A stretch of 20,479 nt of DNA from a virus, in the IMG/VR virus record IMGVR_UViG_3300043803_001187, positions 1-20,479 of that record; one strand, written 5' to 3'. Positions 5,952-13,067 of this stretch are shown here, piece after piece (position 1 is the first letter of the stretch; each line of letters begins with the position of its first letter). The notes beneath the pieces were generated by a model. The model was not told the DNA's origin and ran no database searches. It saw only the letters and a list, made by a program, of their open reading frames with translations. The translations under genes and the position numbers were made by a program.

Positions 5952-7613
5952 TTAAACGTTTTTGTAAAGGGTTTTTAGATATGTACGAGCGTCGGACTCC
6001 GAGATCTCTTCAAGAACTTCATCGATCTCTTTTGGTTTCATGCGAATGCCCAACCGATTAGGCTCATATCCCCGATCCTCAAGAATACGGATAATCGCTC
6101 GCTGGTTCTTACGAAATTGAGCATACGCTTCGGGTTCATCGCCTGATGGCTTCCAACGGGTGATAAAACTTCCTGACTGCCAGTCACCATTGTTTGTGGA
6201 GAGTGCTTCAGCAAGAGCGGCTTTGTGACTCACTTGGGCGAGTCCAAAGTCGATCACTTGCATCCTTTTGGCGGCCCGGTCATAAAAGACGTTGCCGCCA
6301 TGCATATCATTGTGAGCAACACCGGCGAGGTGAATGTCCTTGCGAGCGCGAATGTACTCGTTAATGAGATCGCGGCGCTCATCCGCTTTTGTTATCCCGA
6401 GGGCAGCAACTGGCCGCCCGTTGGCCTCCCCAATCCCGAGGTATCCCTTCCCCTCTTTTACATGACCGCCAAGACTCTGTCCTACTTCCTTCAATCTCCG
6501 ACTTGTCGCTGCACCATGAAATTCAGGGACTCGGCCGGTTCCTTGCAGTTTCTGCCATGCATCAACCTCAAATTCGCCGATTTGTCCCTTCTTAACTACT
6601 CCCGGTGGTGGTCCGTTGGTACGAAATGCTTTGCCCATCGCGCCTTCGGCGAGCAACTCATTGTCTTGTTTGGCAAATGCTTGGATCGGATCGTAGCCCT
6701 CAACACCTTTCGTAAAGTTCCAGCCTTTTTGTTCATTTCCAGCCGTGGCAACTTCACGCTTGTTGATACGCTTTGCTTGAGCTGGTGTCTCACCACGACC
6801 AGCGACTTCCTCCTCGATCTTCGCTCTTTGCTTCGGATTGAGTGAACGTTCTTCGAGGATGCGTTGAAGGATGGGAGTATCTTGTACAAGAAGTTTCTTA
6901 TTGACAATGATCTGGGCATCCTTGTCAAGACCGTAGGGCTTAGGCTTCGACTTACTTAGTCTCCTCGGAGTTTGATCCTCGAGGTCGCGCTGCGCACGAA
7001 TTCTCTTCAGTTCCTGCCCAAGACGCTTGACTTCGTTTACGTCAAGTTTTCCGGATGCATTCGCGAGATCCTTGATCTTTTGAAGGATCGCTGATTCCTG
7101 CCGAGATACCGTCTTTTTAGCTGACTCCTTTGGAGGTTCCGGTTTCTTAGTTGCTTGTTTAACTGCGGGCTGCTGCTTTTTATCGATTCGCTCATTAAGT
7201 CTCCGCGCCAGAGATTTCACCATCTTCTCGCCACGCACGACCCTTACACCTTTCTCAGCACGAAGTTTATCGTTCTCCTCGAGAATCGATCTTACTTTGA
7301 GTCCGGCGGCTTGCGCCTTCTTCATGATGTCGCGGTGTTTATCATTGGGACCGATAGAGATCGGAACTCCCTGGCGACATTTCTTTCCATCAGCGATGGG
7401 ATAAACGGTACCATTCGGTCGTTGACAAGCTGCGAAGTCAAATCCATCCATGACTTCACCAAACTCGCTATCAACTCGCTCCATGTACGAGGCGACATCA
7501 CGACTTTGCTGCTTGATATTCTCCCGAATTTCGCTGAATTCTGACAGAAGTTGCTCACGAACTGACTCCTCGAGAGAATAATCAAAGGATCCGTGTTGGG
7601 ATAGTTTTGTCAT
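5952..7613 (-). CDS. Cys-tag protein with C-terminal kinase-fold domain, 553 aa
   Basis: A modular protein. Residues 1-55 form a helical leader beginning MTKLSQHGSFDYSLEESVRE. Residues 60-83 carry the two-cysteine tag (C63 to C79, ACQRPNGTVYPIADGKKCRQ). A long Lys/Glu-rich linker follows to about residue 300. The C-terminal domain has protein-kinase landmarks: a glycine-rich turn LLAEGAMGKAF (320-330), a candidate ATP lysine in GVVKKG (K341), Glu residues in the following helix, the catalytic loop HNDMHGGN (H434, D436, N441) and the metal-binding VIDFGLA (D455). All key residues are present, so an active kinase acting on host or phage proteins is likely; the substrate is unknown. The domain is smaller and more divergent than eukaryotic-type Hanks kinases. 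Its start overlaps the previous kinase gene by four bases (ATGA). Confidence 0.85.
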   Translation of the reverse strand: MTKLSQHGSFDYSLEESVREQLLSEFSEIRENIKQQSRDVASYMERVDSEFGEVMDGFDFAACQRPNGTVYPIADGKKCRQGVPISIGPNDKHRDIMKKAQAAGLKVRSILEENDKLRAEKGVRVVRGEKMVKSLARRLNERIDKKQQPAVKQATKKPEPPKESAKKTVSRQESAILQKIKDLANASGKLDVNEVKRLGQELKRIRAQRDLEDQTPRRLSKSKPKPYGLDKDAQIIVNKKLLVQDTPILQRILEERSLNPKQRAKIEEEVAGRGETPAQAKRINKREVATAGNEQKGWNFTKGVEGYDPIQAFAKQDNELLAEGAMGKAFRTNGPPPGVVKKGQIGEFEVDAWQKLQGTGRVPEFHGAATSRRLKEVGQSLGGHVKEGKGYLGIGEANGRPVAALGITKADERRDLINEYIRARKDIHLAGVAHNDMHGGNVFYDRAAKRMQVIDFGLAQVSHKAALAEALSTNNGDWQSGSFITRWKPSGDEPEAYAQFRKNQRAIIRILEDRGYEPNRLGIRMKPKEIDEVLEEISESDARTYLKTLYKNV

Positions 7614-8950
7614 ATGCCCTCGTATAGCTCCTTAAGCAGTCCTTCTGCCTCTTTCTCCGTCAAGTTTCCAAACATTCGATCTATTTCTGACTGAGTGCTA
7701 CGAATGCTACCAAATAAAACTTTGTCTTTAATCCCACGAGCTTCAAGTTTATCGATAACACCCTTCTCATTGGATCTTAGCCGATCGAGCGCCAGGTCAC
7801 CTTGACTTTTCTTGGGAGCGTACGTATCAAGAAAATCCGTGGATTGAAAATCATTACGCGTTGTATGAAGCGCTTCCAACAATGCCGCCCGATAACCAAT
7901 TTGTGCTAATCCAAAGTCGATCACCTGCATGGTAGCTTTTTCCCCACGAGGATACTGAAACGCATTTGATCTCTCGGAGTAAAAAATGTTTCCAGAGTGC
8001 ATATCATTGTGAGCTACACCATTTAAGTGAATATCCTTGCGGGCTCTGATATAGTTATCAACGACAGCGGCTCTGGTTTCATAATCTTTATCGAGATATA
8101 GCCCAATTAGGCTTTCTCCCTTGGCTCGGGCGATTCCGATTGTTCCTTGAGATGCTCTTACATGCGAACCGACATCGGGATTGATAGGCTCAGATTGAGA
8201 GTCTACAGTCGCACCGTGAAATTTTGGGACAATACTTAATCCTTGAAGACGCTTCATCGCCGCGACTTCAAATTCACCAATTTCTCCCCGCTTAACTACT
8301 CCGGGAGGAGGTCCATCAGACAGTTTCGCCACCCCCATCGCACCAGACCCTAATTCGTAAGTTGCTTCAGCAAACGCCTTATTCGGGTCAAATCCCTTAA
8401 CTCCCTCGATAGTTTTTTGTCTCTTATCTTGAACTTTCTCGGATTTTTTCTGACTCTTGGCTTCCTCAACTGCGGCCTGTTGGGCTTTACTCAACTTCAT
8501 CTTCGAGAGTTTCTCAAGCTTCTCGGGAGAAAGCTTCGACAACCTCTCACGGGTCTCAGGCTTAATTTTCTGATTATCTGGCTTCTCACTTTTTAATTTT
8601 TGTGACTTAGCCTTTTCAATGGGTTTTACTGCTTCTTCCTTCCTCTTTTTTGCAGAAGGCTTATTCTCTTTTATCGTTTTCTCTTGCTTTAGTCGCTCAT
8701 AAGCCGCCGCCATCCGCTGAGCGGTGTCCGATGGTTTGACTCGCTTCTTGCGCTTGGGTTCATACTTTTCGGCAGGAGCAGCTTTAGTTCCCTTTCTACA
8801 CTGCAGACCCTCGGGGATTCCGTAGAATGATCCGTCCTGACGTTGACAGCGCGCGAAGTCTAATGATTCGCTAAACTCGGTTAGAAGCTGTTCGCGAACT
8901 GACTCGTCCAGCGAACTGTCAAAGTTGCCGTGTTGTGAAAGTCTCGTCAT
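7610..8950 (-). CDS. Cys-tag protein with C-terminal kinase-fold domain, 446 aa (paralogue)
   Basis: A paralogue of the next gene downstream. The leader MTRLSQHGNFDSSLDESVRE is nearly identical. The tag is residues 32-55 (C35 to C51, RCQRQDGSFYGIPEGLQC), followed by a shorter, very lysine-rich linker (about 60-180). The kinase-like domain has LGSGAMGVAKL (200-210), GVVKRGEIGEFEV with K220, the catalytic loop HNDMHSGN (H314, D316, N321) and VIDFGLA (D345). Ends and catalytic core are conserved between the two kinases, whereas the linkers differ in length and sequence. That is what duplication followed by relaxed linker evolution would give. It is coupled by ATGA overlaps on both sides. Kinase fold is well supported by motifs. 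Being packaged in the virion and acting early on the host is my inference. Confidence 0.85.
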   Translation of the reverse strand: MTRLSQHGNFDSSLDESVREQLLTEFSESLDFARCQRQDGSFYGIPEGLQCRKGTKAAPAEKYEPKRKKRVKPSDTAQRMAAAYERLKQEKTIKENKPSAKKRKEEAVKPIEKAKSQKLKSEKPDNQKIKPETRERLSKLSPEKLEKLSKMKLSKAQQAAVEEAKSQKKSEKVQDKRQKTIEGVKGFDPNKAFAEATYELGSGAMGVAKLSDGPPPGVVKRGEIGEFEVAAMKRLQGLSIVPKFHGATVDSQSEPINPDVGSHVRASQGTIGIARAKGESLIGLYLDKDYETRAAVVDNYIRARKDIHLNGVAHNDMHSGNIFYSERSNAFQYPRGEKATMQVIDFGLAQIGYRAALLEALHTTRNDFQSTDFLDTYAPKKSQGDLALDRLRSNEKGVIDKLEARGIKDKVLFGSIRSTQSEIDRMFGNLTEKEAEGLLKELYEGI

Positions 8951-10800
8951 ACTAACTCCGGCATCTCCGTGAGGAAGAACTCGTTGATCTTCTCCGAGAA
9001 AGTTTTAGCGAATCCCGCGGCGGTGTTTCCGTTAAACAACTCGCCCCTCTTTAAGTCGAGTCTTACATCATTATAGATTTGCTTGACTTTGAGTTGCACA
9101 GCGGGAGGCAGATCGGGATAGTTCTCCGCGATCCACAGACCAGGCGACATCTTGCCCTTTACAGCACCGACTACGAACTCAGTCTTTGGATTTAGAAGAT
9201 TTTTCACTGGGTTTCTGATCCCGTCGATCTTCTGCTCCTGAGGAAACTTAAGCATCTTGTCACCAGACTCGCCAGCAGTCGGTTGATTCCCAAGTGCCAT
9301 TGCCACGTATTTAATGTGACCCGCTCCATTGAACGCATCGACAACGCCACGGCGGTTACCGAGATACTCGCTGATGAATGTCGGAGCGTTTGCCTTATCA
9401 CGCCAGATATCTTTACCAGCCGCCTTGGTCTGAGCGGCATCAAACTCCTGTTGCCACTTATTGTAGTCCTTGATGGAGTTTACGCCTGACCATGCACCAG
9501 ACTTGCTTGACGATGCTCCTCCAGTGAAGAGATAGTCCATGTTGTTTTCGGACTTTAGCTGGTTCACTGAGCGAAGTGTCCACACCCAATTGTTCGGATT
9601 CTCCGCCTTAGCACCAACTTGTCCCATTGGCTTGATGTGCTCGAGGTCGGAGAAGTCCCAAGTCAGTGGGCGGCCTGTATAAGCACACTTGCCATCCTGA
9701 CGTAGCCAAAGACGAAACAGTTCCTTGCCTCTCTCAGGGCTTCCATTCCCGCCGTTGATCGGGTTGCCATTGGCATCTGTTCCCTTCCAAGCCTGACCGT
9801 TGGGATTACCGCAATTGCTGAACGCGTTACGCATCTTCGGCGACAGCATCGCCCAAGCGGCATCGAGCGTCACGTCATCAACATCTTTGAATTTAATAAT
9901 CGAGTTCTTTCCGCCGATTAGAGACGGAGGGTCCTGGAACCCAGCAAGAAGTTTTTTCTGGATCTCTGGGTTCTGTAATGCCTTGACCTCATCGACTGAG
10001 AGCTTGGTAGCTTTCCGTCCAGCGGAAGCGGAAACTAGCGAAGTCAATGCAGTACCGAGCTTCTGAGTTTCCTCAGGGCCGTACTTCTTGTCAAATGCTT
10101 CTAAAGCTGTGATTCTCTTTGCCAATTCCTTCGGAGTGAGGTTTTCTCCCTTAATCCCATAAGTTTCTTGAAGAATTTTTTCAAGACGCGTACGAGGCTC
10201 GCTTTCGCCAGCCTTCATATTTTCCTTCTTAGCCTCCGTAACCGGAGACTTTTTTGGTTTTGCGACCTTAGGTTCTTTAGTCTCTTCTGCTTTTTCTTGT
10301 TCCTTTCTACGTTGCTCTAACTTCGCGCGAAGTCCAGCAATCTTCGCGAGCTTCTCATCGCGTCTTTCAGACCGAGTAGTCTCCTTACGAGCCGCTGCGG
10401 CTTCAACTCCTTTCTTAGGGAACCCTTGATTTTGCAGTGAAGTTGGAGATTTAGTAACCGGAGTTACCGCGGGTCCCCCACTACCTTTCTTGCGGCCTAA
10501 ATTTACGGCTTGAATCGCTTTTCCAAATTCCTTATCGTCTTTAACTTTCGCGATTTTCCCAAGTATTTCACGTGGCACACCACGCTTAGCCAAGGCCCCA
10601 AGCGCGGCCGCCCGATTAACTTCGCGTCCTTTGCGGCATTGCCTTCCCGAAGCAATACCATAATATGTCCCATTCGGGCGTTGACAGACCGTGAAATCAA
10701 AAGACTCAGGAGATTCAGCAAAGCGAAGTTCCATTACCTCACGAGCTTTCGCTTCAAGCTCTGTATCCCAAGTGCCAAACTGTCTAAGATTAGGCTTCAT
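8947..10800 (-). CDS. Cys-tag protein with HNH endonuclease-like domain, 617 aa
   Basis: The leader (MKPNLRQFGTWDTELEAKAR) is followed by the tag at residues 35-58 (C39 to C55, VCQRPNGTYYGIASGRQC). A helical, charged linker full of Lys, Glu and Arg spans about 60-230. The region 355-425 contains an HNH-type signature: RQDGKCAYTGRPL (C372), DLEHIKPMG (D385, E387, H388), NPNNWVWTL and VNQLKSENN. This fits the beta-beta-alpha metal fold in which His and Asn coordinate the metal and activate water for DNA cleavage. About 190 residues follow without a motif I recognise. Unlike free-standing homing HNH enzymes, it carries the same tag as the neighbouring kinases, so it is probably a resident member of this set. 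Packaging-associated HNH nucleases are known next to terminases, which is an alternative role. It is coupled by overlaps on both sides. Confidence 0.82.
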   Translation of the reverse strand: MKPNLRQFGTWDTELEAKAREVMELRFAESPESFDFTVCQRPNGTYYGIASGRQCRKGREVNRAAALGALAKRGVPREILGKIAKVKDDKEFGKAIQAVNLGRKKGSGGPAVTPVTKSPTSLQNQGFPKKGVEAAAARKETTRSERRDEKLAKIAGLRAKLEQRRKEQEKAEETKEPKVAKPKKSPVTEAKKENMKAGESEPRTRLEKILQETYGIKGENLTPKELAKRITALEAFDKKYGPEETQKLGTALTSLVSASAGRKATKLSVDEVKALQNPEIQKKLLAGFQDPPSLIGGKNSIIKFKDVDDVTLDAAWAMLSPKMRNAFSNCGNPNGQAWKGTDANGNPINGGNGSPERGKELFRLWLRQDGKCAYTGRPLTWDFSDLEHIKPMGQVGAKAENPNNWVWTLRSVNQLKSENNMDYLFTGGASSSKSGAWSGVNSIKDYNKWQQEFDAAQTKAAGKDIWRDKANAPTFISEYLGNRRGVVDAFNGAGHIKYVAMALGNQPTAGESGDKMLKFPQEQKIDGIRNPVKNLLNPKTEFVVGAVKGKMSPGLWIAENYPDLPPAVQLKVKQIYNDVRLDLKRGELFNGNTAAGFAKTFSEKINEFFLTEMPELV

Positions 10801-11203
10801 CTGCTCTATCCATCTGTGCCTTAACCTTTTCGGCCCAGGCTTTGCCAGGATCCCCGCCCCAAAGTAACCAGCTGATCAGGGAGTTTGATGGGGGATTTGT
10901 GGTGTGATTTTGTTTGTACGCTGAGTGCCTTGCGAAGAAACTCACCATTCGACCGATCGTTGAGGGCGATAACTTCTGGCGATTCTTCAACGAAGCCGCC
11001 CGAGCTACACCCGAACCTATCCCTTCCTTTGACGCTTGCTTGGTCGTGAGACCACCGCGTCCAGTCTTGCTACGAAGATTGAGACCCCGAGCCGCAGCAT
11101 TTGCCACGGATTCGGGCGGCACAAAGCTAATTCCCTCATAGCGTTCGGCCCACTCGGGATTCTCAGCCCACTCTAACGCATCTTCGGTGAAGTGTCCGAT
11201 CAT
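10790..11203 (-). CDS. Conserved small phage protein with C-terminal WLLWGG motif, 137 aa
   Basis: Residues 25-130 follow a pattern I know from many tailed phages as a small separate protein or as the tail of head-region proteins: a short helix ending in ANAAARGLNLR, then GRGGLTTKQASKEGIGSGVA, RAASLKNRQKLSPSTIGRMV, SFFARH, and finally ISWLLWGGDPGKAWAEK. Its function is unknown. Here it has a 24-residue leader (MIGHFTEDALEWAENPEW) that resembles the leader of the tagged protein encoded just upstream (FTDEALRYAE), but it lacks the two-cysteine tag. It overlaps the upstream gene by ATGA and the downstream HNH gene by 11 bases. The shared leader suggests the same destination as its tagged neighbours, which is inference. 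Confidence 0.75.
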   Translation of the reverse strand: MIGHFTEDALEWAENPEWAERYEGISFVPPESVANAAARGLNLRSKTGRGGLTTKQASKEGIGSGVARAASLKNRQKLSPSTIGRMVSFFARHSAYKQNHTTNPPSNSLISWLLWGGDPGKAWAEKVKAQMDRADEA

Positions 11204-12144
11204 CCCTGCATCCGCTTCTCGAGATCTTTAATCGCAGAGCTGATGCGCTGTTGTTCCTTGATCGTTACGGCGTCATCCATACGATCGCGAAGGCGCTCCA
11301 ACTGCATGCGCTGTTCGGGAGTGCCCTTGCCACTGCTCTCTTTCTTTTTCGCGGGAGATTTACGCTTAGGTGCCGCGCCTGTCAGACGAGCTCCCTGAAC
11401 CTCATCAAGACGCTTATTGATCTTGAGAGAGGCCCGCATGAACTTACGTGCAGCTGCATCATCGCCGTCCCGACGAGCGTTACGCTCCTTCGCGAGAACC
11501 TGAGCATAAGCACGTCTCAAACTAGCTTCCTCCTTCTGACGTTGCATTATTCCCTCATCCCGCTTCTTACGCGCTGCGGCGCCCACCTCTATTTCCTTGC
11601 GGAAGTCGGTCTTCAGTTTCGGCTTAGCTTCTTCTTCCTTACGGCGCTGATCCCGCTTCTCCTGCTCTTTCTTCAGGCGTGCCTTGATCTTCTTGTCAGC
11701 CGCGGCTTGCCGAGCACGAATAGTGTCATCGACCGACTTACCGGTCTTCTTGGCGTCAGCCTCGATCTTGCGCATGCGCTGCTGTTCTTGGATATCACCG
11801 CGCAATTTAGCTAACTTTCCGCGACGAGGTGCTCCTTCAGCCTTTAGTCCCTTGATCGCTGACTTCAACTCGGCGATCTTTTCTTCACGGGACTTACGCT
11901 TCTTTGTCGCCTCAACCACAGGCTTTTGTCCCTCACGCTGACGCTTAGCGCCAGGATCAATCGGGGAGGCTTTCGTTCCCTTACGGCACTGCTTGCCATC
12001 AGGAATCGGATAAAAAGTTCCATCCGCACGTTGGCAACGGGCGAAATCATACGCCTCGGCAAATGACTCAGCGTCCTCTAATTTTACTTGGGCGAGAGCT
12101 TCTGCGTAACGCAGTGCCTCGTCCGTAAAGCGGTCTTTACGCAT
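11200..12144 (-). CDS. Cys-tag protein with long basic coiled-coil region, 314 aa
   Basis: This is the first gene of the tagged cassette after the terminator. Leader residues 1-32 (DRFTDEALRYAEALAQVKLE) are followed by the tag at 34-56 (C37 to C53, RCQRADGTFYPIPDGKQC). The remaining 250 residues are almost all Lys, Arg, Glu, Ala and Gln, in long helical runs such as KKIKARLKKEQEKRDQRRKE, and strongly net basic. A C-terminal coiled coil is likely (RMQLERLRDRMDDAVTIKEQ). No enzyme motif is seen. A DNA-binding or condensation protein packaged with the genome, or a structural rod inside the head, would fit the charge. I see no good ribosome binding site; a small hairpin lies just upstream of the start. 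Confidence 0.75.
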   Translation of the reverse strand: MRKDRFTDEALRYAEALAQVKLEDAESFAEAYDFARCQRADGTFYPIPDGKQCRKGTKASPIDPGAKRQREGQKPVVEATKKRKSREEKIAELKSAIKGLKAEGAPRRGKLAKLRGDIQEQQRMRKIEADAKKTGKSVDDTIRARQAAADKKIKARLKKEQEKRDQRRKEEEAKPKLKTDFRKEIEVGAAARKKRDEGIMQRQKEEASLRRAYAQVLAKERNARRDGDDAAARKFMRASLKINKRLDEVQGARLTGAAPKRKSPAKKKESSGKGTPEQRMQLERLRDRMDDAVTIKEQQRISSAIKDLEKRMQG

Positions 12145-12151
12145 TGACTTT

Positions 12152-12175
12152 AACTGTGGGATTCCACTTGCAGTT
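12152..12175 (-). other. Small hairpin in the leader of the tagged cassette
   Basis: On the minus strand AACT-GCAA-GTGG-AATC-CCAC-AGTT can fold into a bulged hairpin that ends seven bases before the ATG at 12144. The leader lacks a recognisable Shine-Dalgarno sequence, so the hairpin could influence translation of the first cassette gene. It is short and may be chance. Confidence 0.25.
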
Positions 12176-12188
12176 TTTACCCGAAATG

Positions 12189-12211
12189 AAAAAGTGCCCT
12201 TTCGGGCACTT
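12189..12211 (-). terminator. Intrinsic terminator after phoH
   Basis: The minus strand reads AAGTGCCC-GAAA-GGGCACTT followed by further T residues. This is a perfect eight-base-pair stem with a GNRA-type loop and a U-tract, lying 13 bases beyond the phoH stop. It is the only textbook rho-independent terminator I find in the window. It should separate the terminase-phoH transcript from the tagged cassette, which then needs its own promoter or read-through; no promoter is evident in the 44 bases that remain. Confidence 0.85.
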
Positions 12212-12223
12212 AGCTCTGAGATA

Positions 12224-13030
12224 TCAATCTTCGTATCGTCTCAAAATGTGAGCGATGACCGAGTTCCTGACGATGTCGTCAACTGTGAATCTCACCTTTC
12301 CAACTTGATCGAGTCCGGAGAGTCGTTGATACGCGTCGATCAATCCGCTGTTTGACTGAAAAACATCAAGGTCGATTTGACGAGTGTCTCCCGTAAGGAT
12401 CACTTTCGCATTCTCGCCAACTCGACTCAGCACAGTCTTGCACTGGTCTGGAGTCGCGTTTTGCGCCTCGTCGAAGATGATCAGGCAATTCGACAGTGAG
12501 CGTCCGCGAACATCCTCGAGGAGAATCGGCTCAACAATTTTCTTGTTGACTAGATACTCAGCTGCCCCATGCGAGCGCATGATCACATTGAGGTTATCAA
12601 AGACGGGACCGACAAGCGGCGCCATCTTCTCCTCCAAAGTTCCAGGCAGCGCTCCACGGCCTCGCTGGTGCATCACACCAACATCAGACCGAAGATAGTA
12701 AACTTTGTCAATTTGATTAACTCTAATTGAGCTCAGTCCCCAGTGAAGAGCTACGAGAGTTTTGCCGACTCCGGCGGGTCCAACGGCGATTGTAACCGTG
12801 TTCTTGTTCAGACATTTCCAAAGTTCCTCCTGCCTGTCAGTCCGAGGGATGAAAGGCATAAGGTCCATGTTGCGGTGGGTGTCGTATTCCGTCTGAGCTT
12901 GGATAGCTCTGCGTTCTTTCCGACGCTCTTTGCAAGCAGGCATTACATTAGGGGTGGTAAAGGTTTGAGATTCGAGGAGTGTGAACTCTAGGCAATCATC
13001 GCGATCACCTCCTTTCCCTTTGCCATACAT
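12224..13030 (-). CDS. phoH: PhoH-like P-loop ATPase, 268 aa
   Basis: The P-loop GPAGVGKT (residues 84-91), Walker B CLIIFDEAQN (182-191), the TGD switch in ILTGDTRQID (211-220) and the arginine-containing end VRFTVDDIVRNS are the full set of PhoH signatures. PhoH proteins are predicted ATPases related to RNA helicases. The gene is widespread in marine phages and used as a marker of them; its role during infection is unsettled. The length matches phage PhoH. The first 55 residues before the core are charged (CKERRKERRAIQAQ) and probably flexible. A ribosome binding site AAGGGAG lies just before the ATG at 13030. It follows terL by 37 bases and ends at a strong terminator, so it is the last gene of the packaging transcript. 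Upstream phosphate control (a Pho box) is not visible. Confidence 0.95.
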   Translation of the reverse strand: MYGKGKGGDRDDCLEFTLLESQTFTTPNVMPACKERRKERRAIQAQTEYDTHRNMDLMPFIPRTDRQEELWKCLNKNTVTIAVGPAGVGKTLVALHWGLSSIRVNQIDKVYYLRSDVGVMHQRGRGALPGTLEEKMAPLVGPVFDNLNVIMRSHGAAEYLVNKKIVEPILLEDVRGRSLSNCLIIFDEAQNATPDQCKTVLSRVGENAKVILTGDTRQIDLDVFQSNSGLIDAYQRLSGLDQVGKVRFTVDDIVRNSVIAHILRRYED

Positions 13031-13067
13031 AGCTCTCCCTTACGGGGTGCAATCCGGTTTTACCCGC

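Noticed and set aside
6225-6845. Plus-strand open frame of 206 codons opposite the kinase gene
   Set aside because: It lies wholly opposite a gene with clear kinase motifs, its protein shows no domain, and all other genes are on the minus strand.
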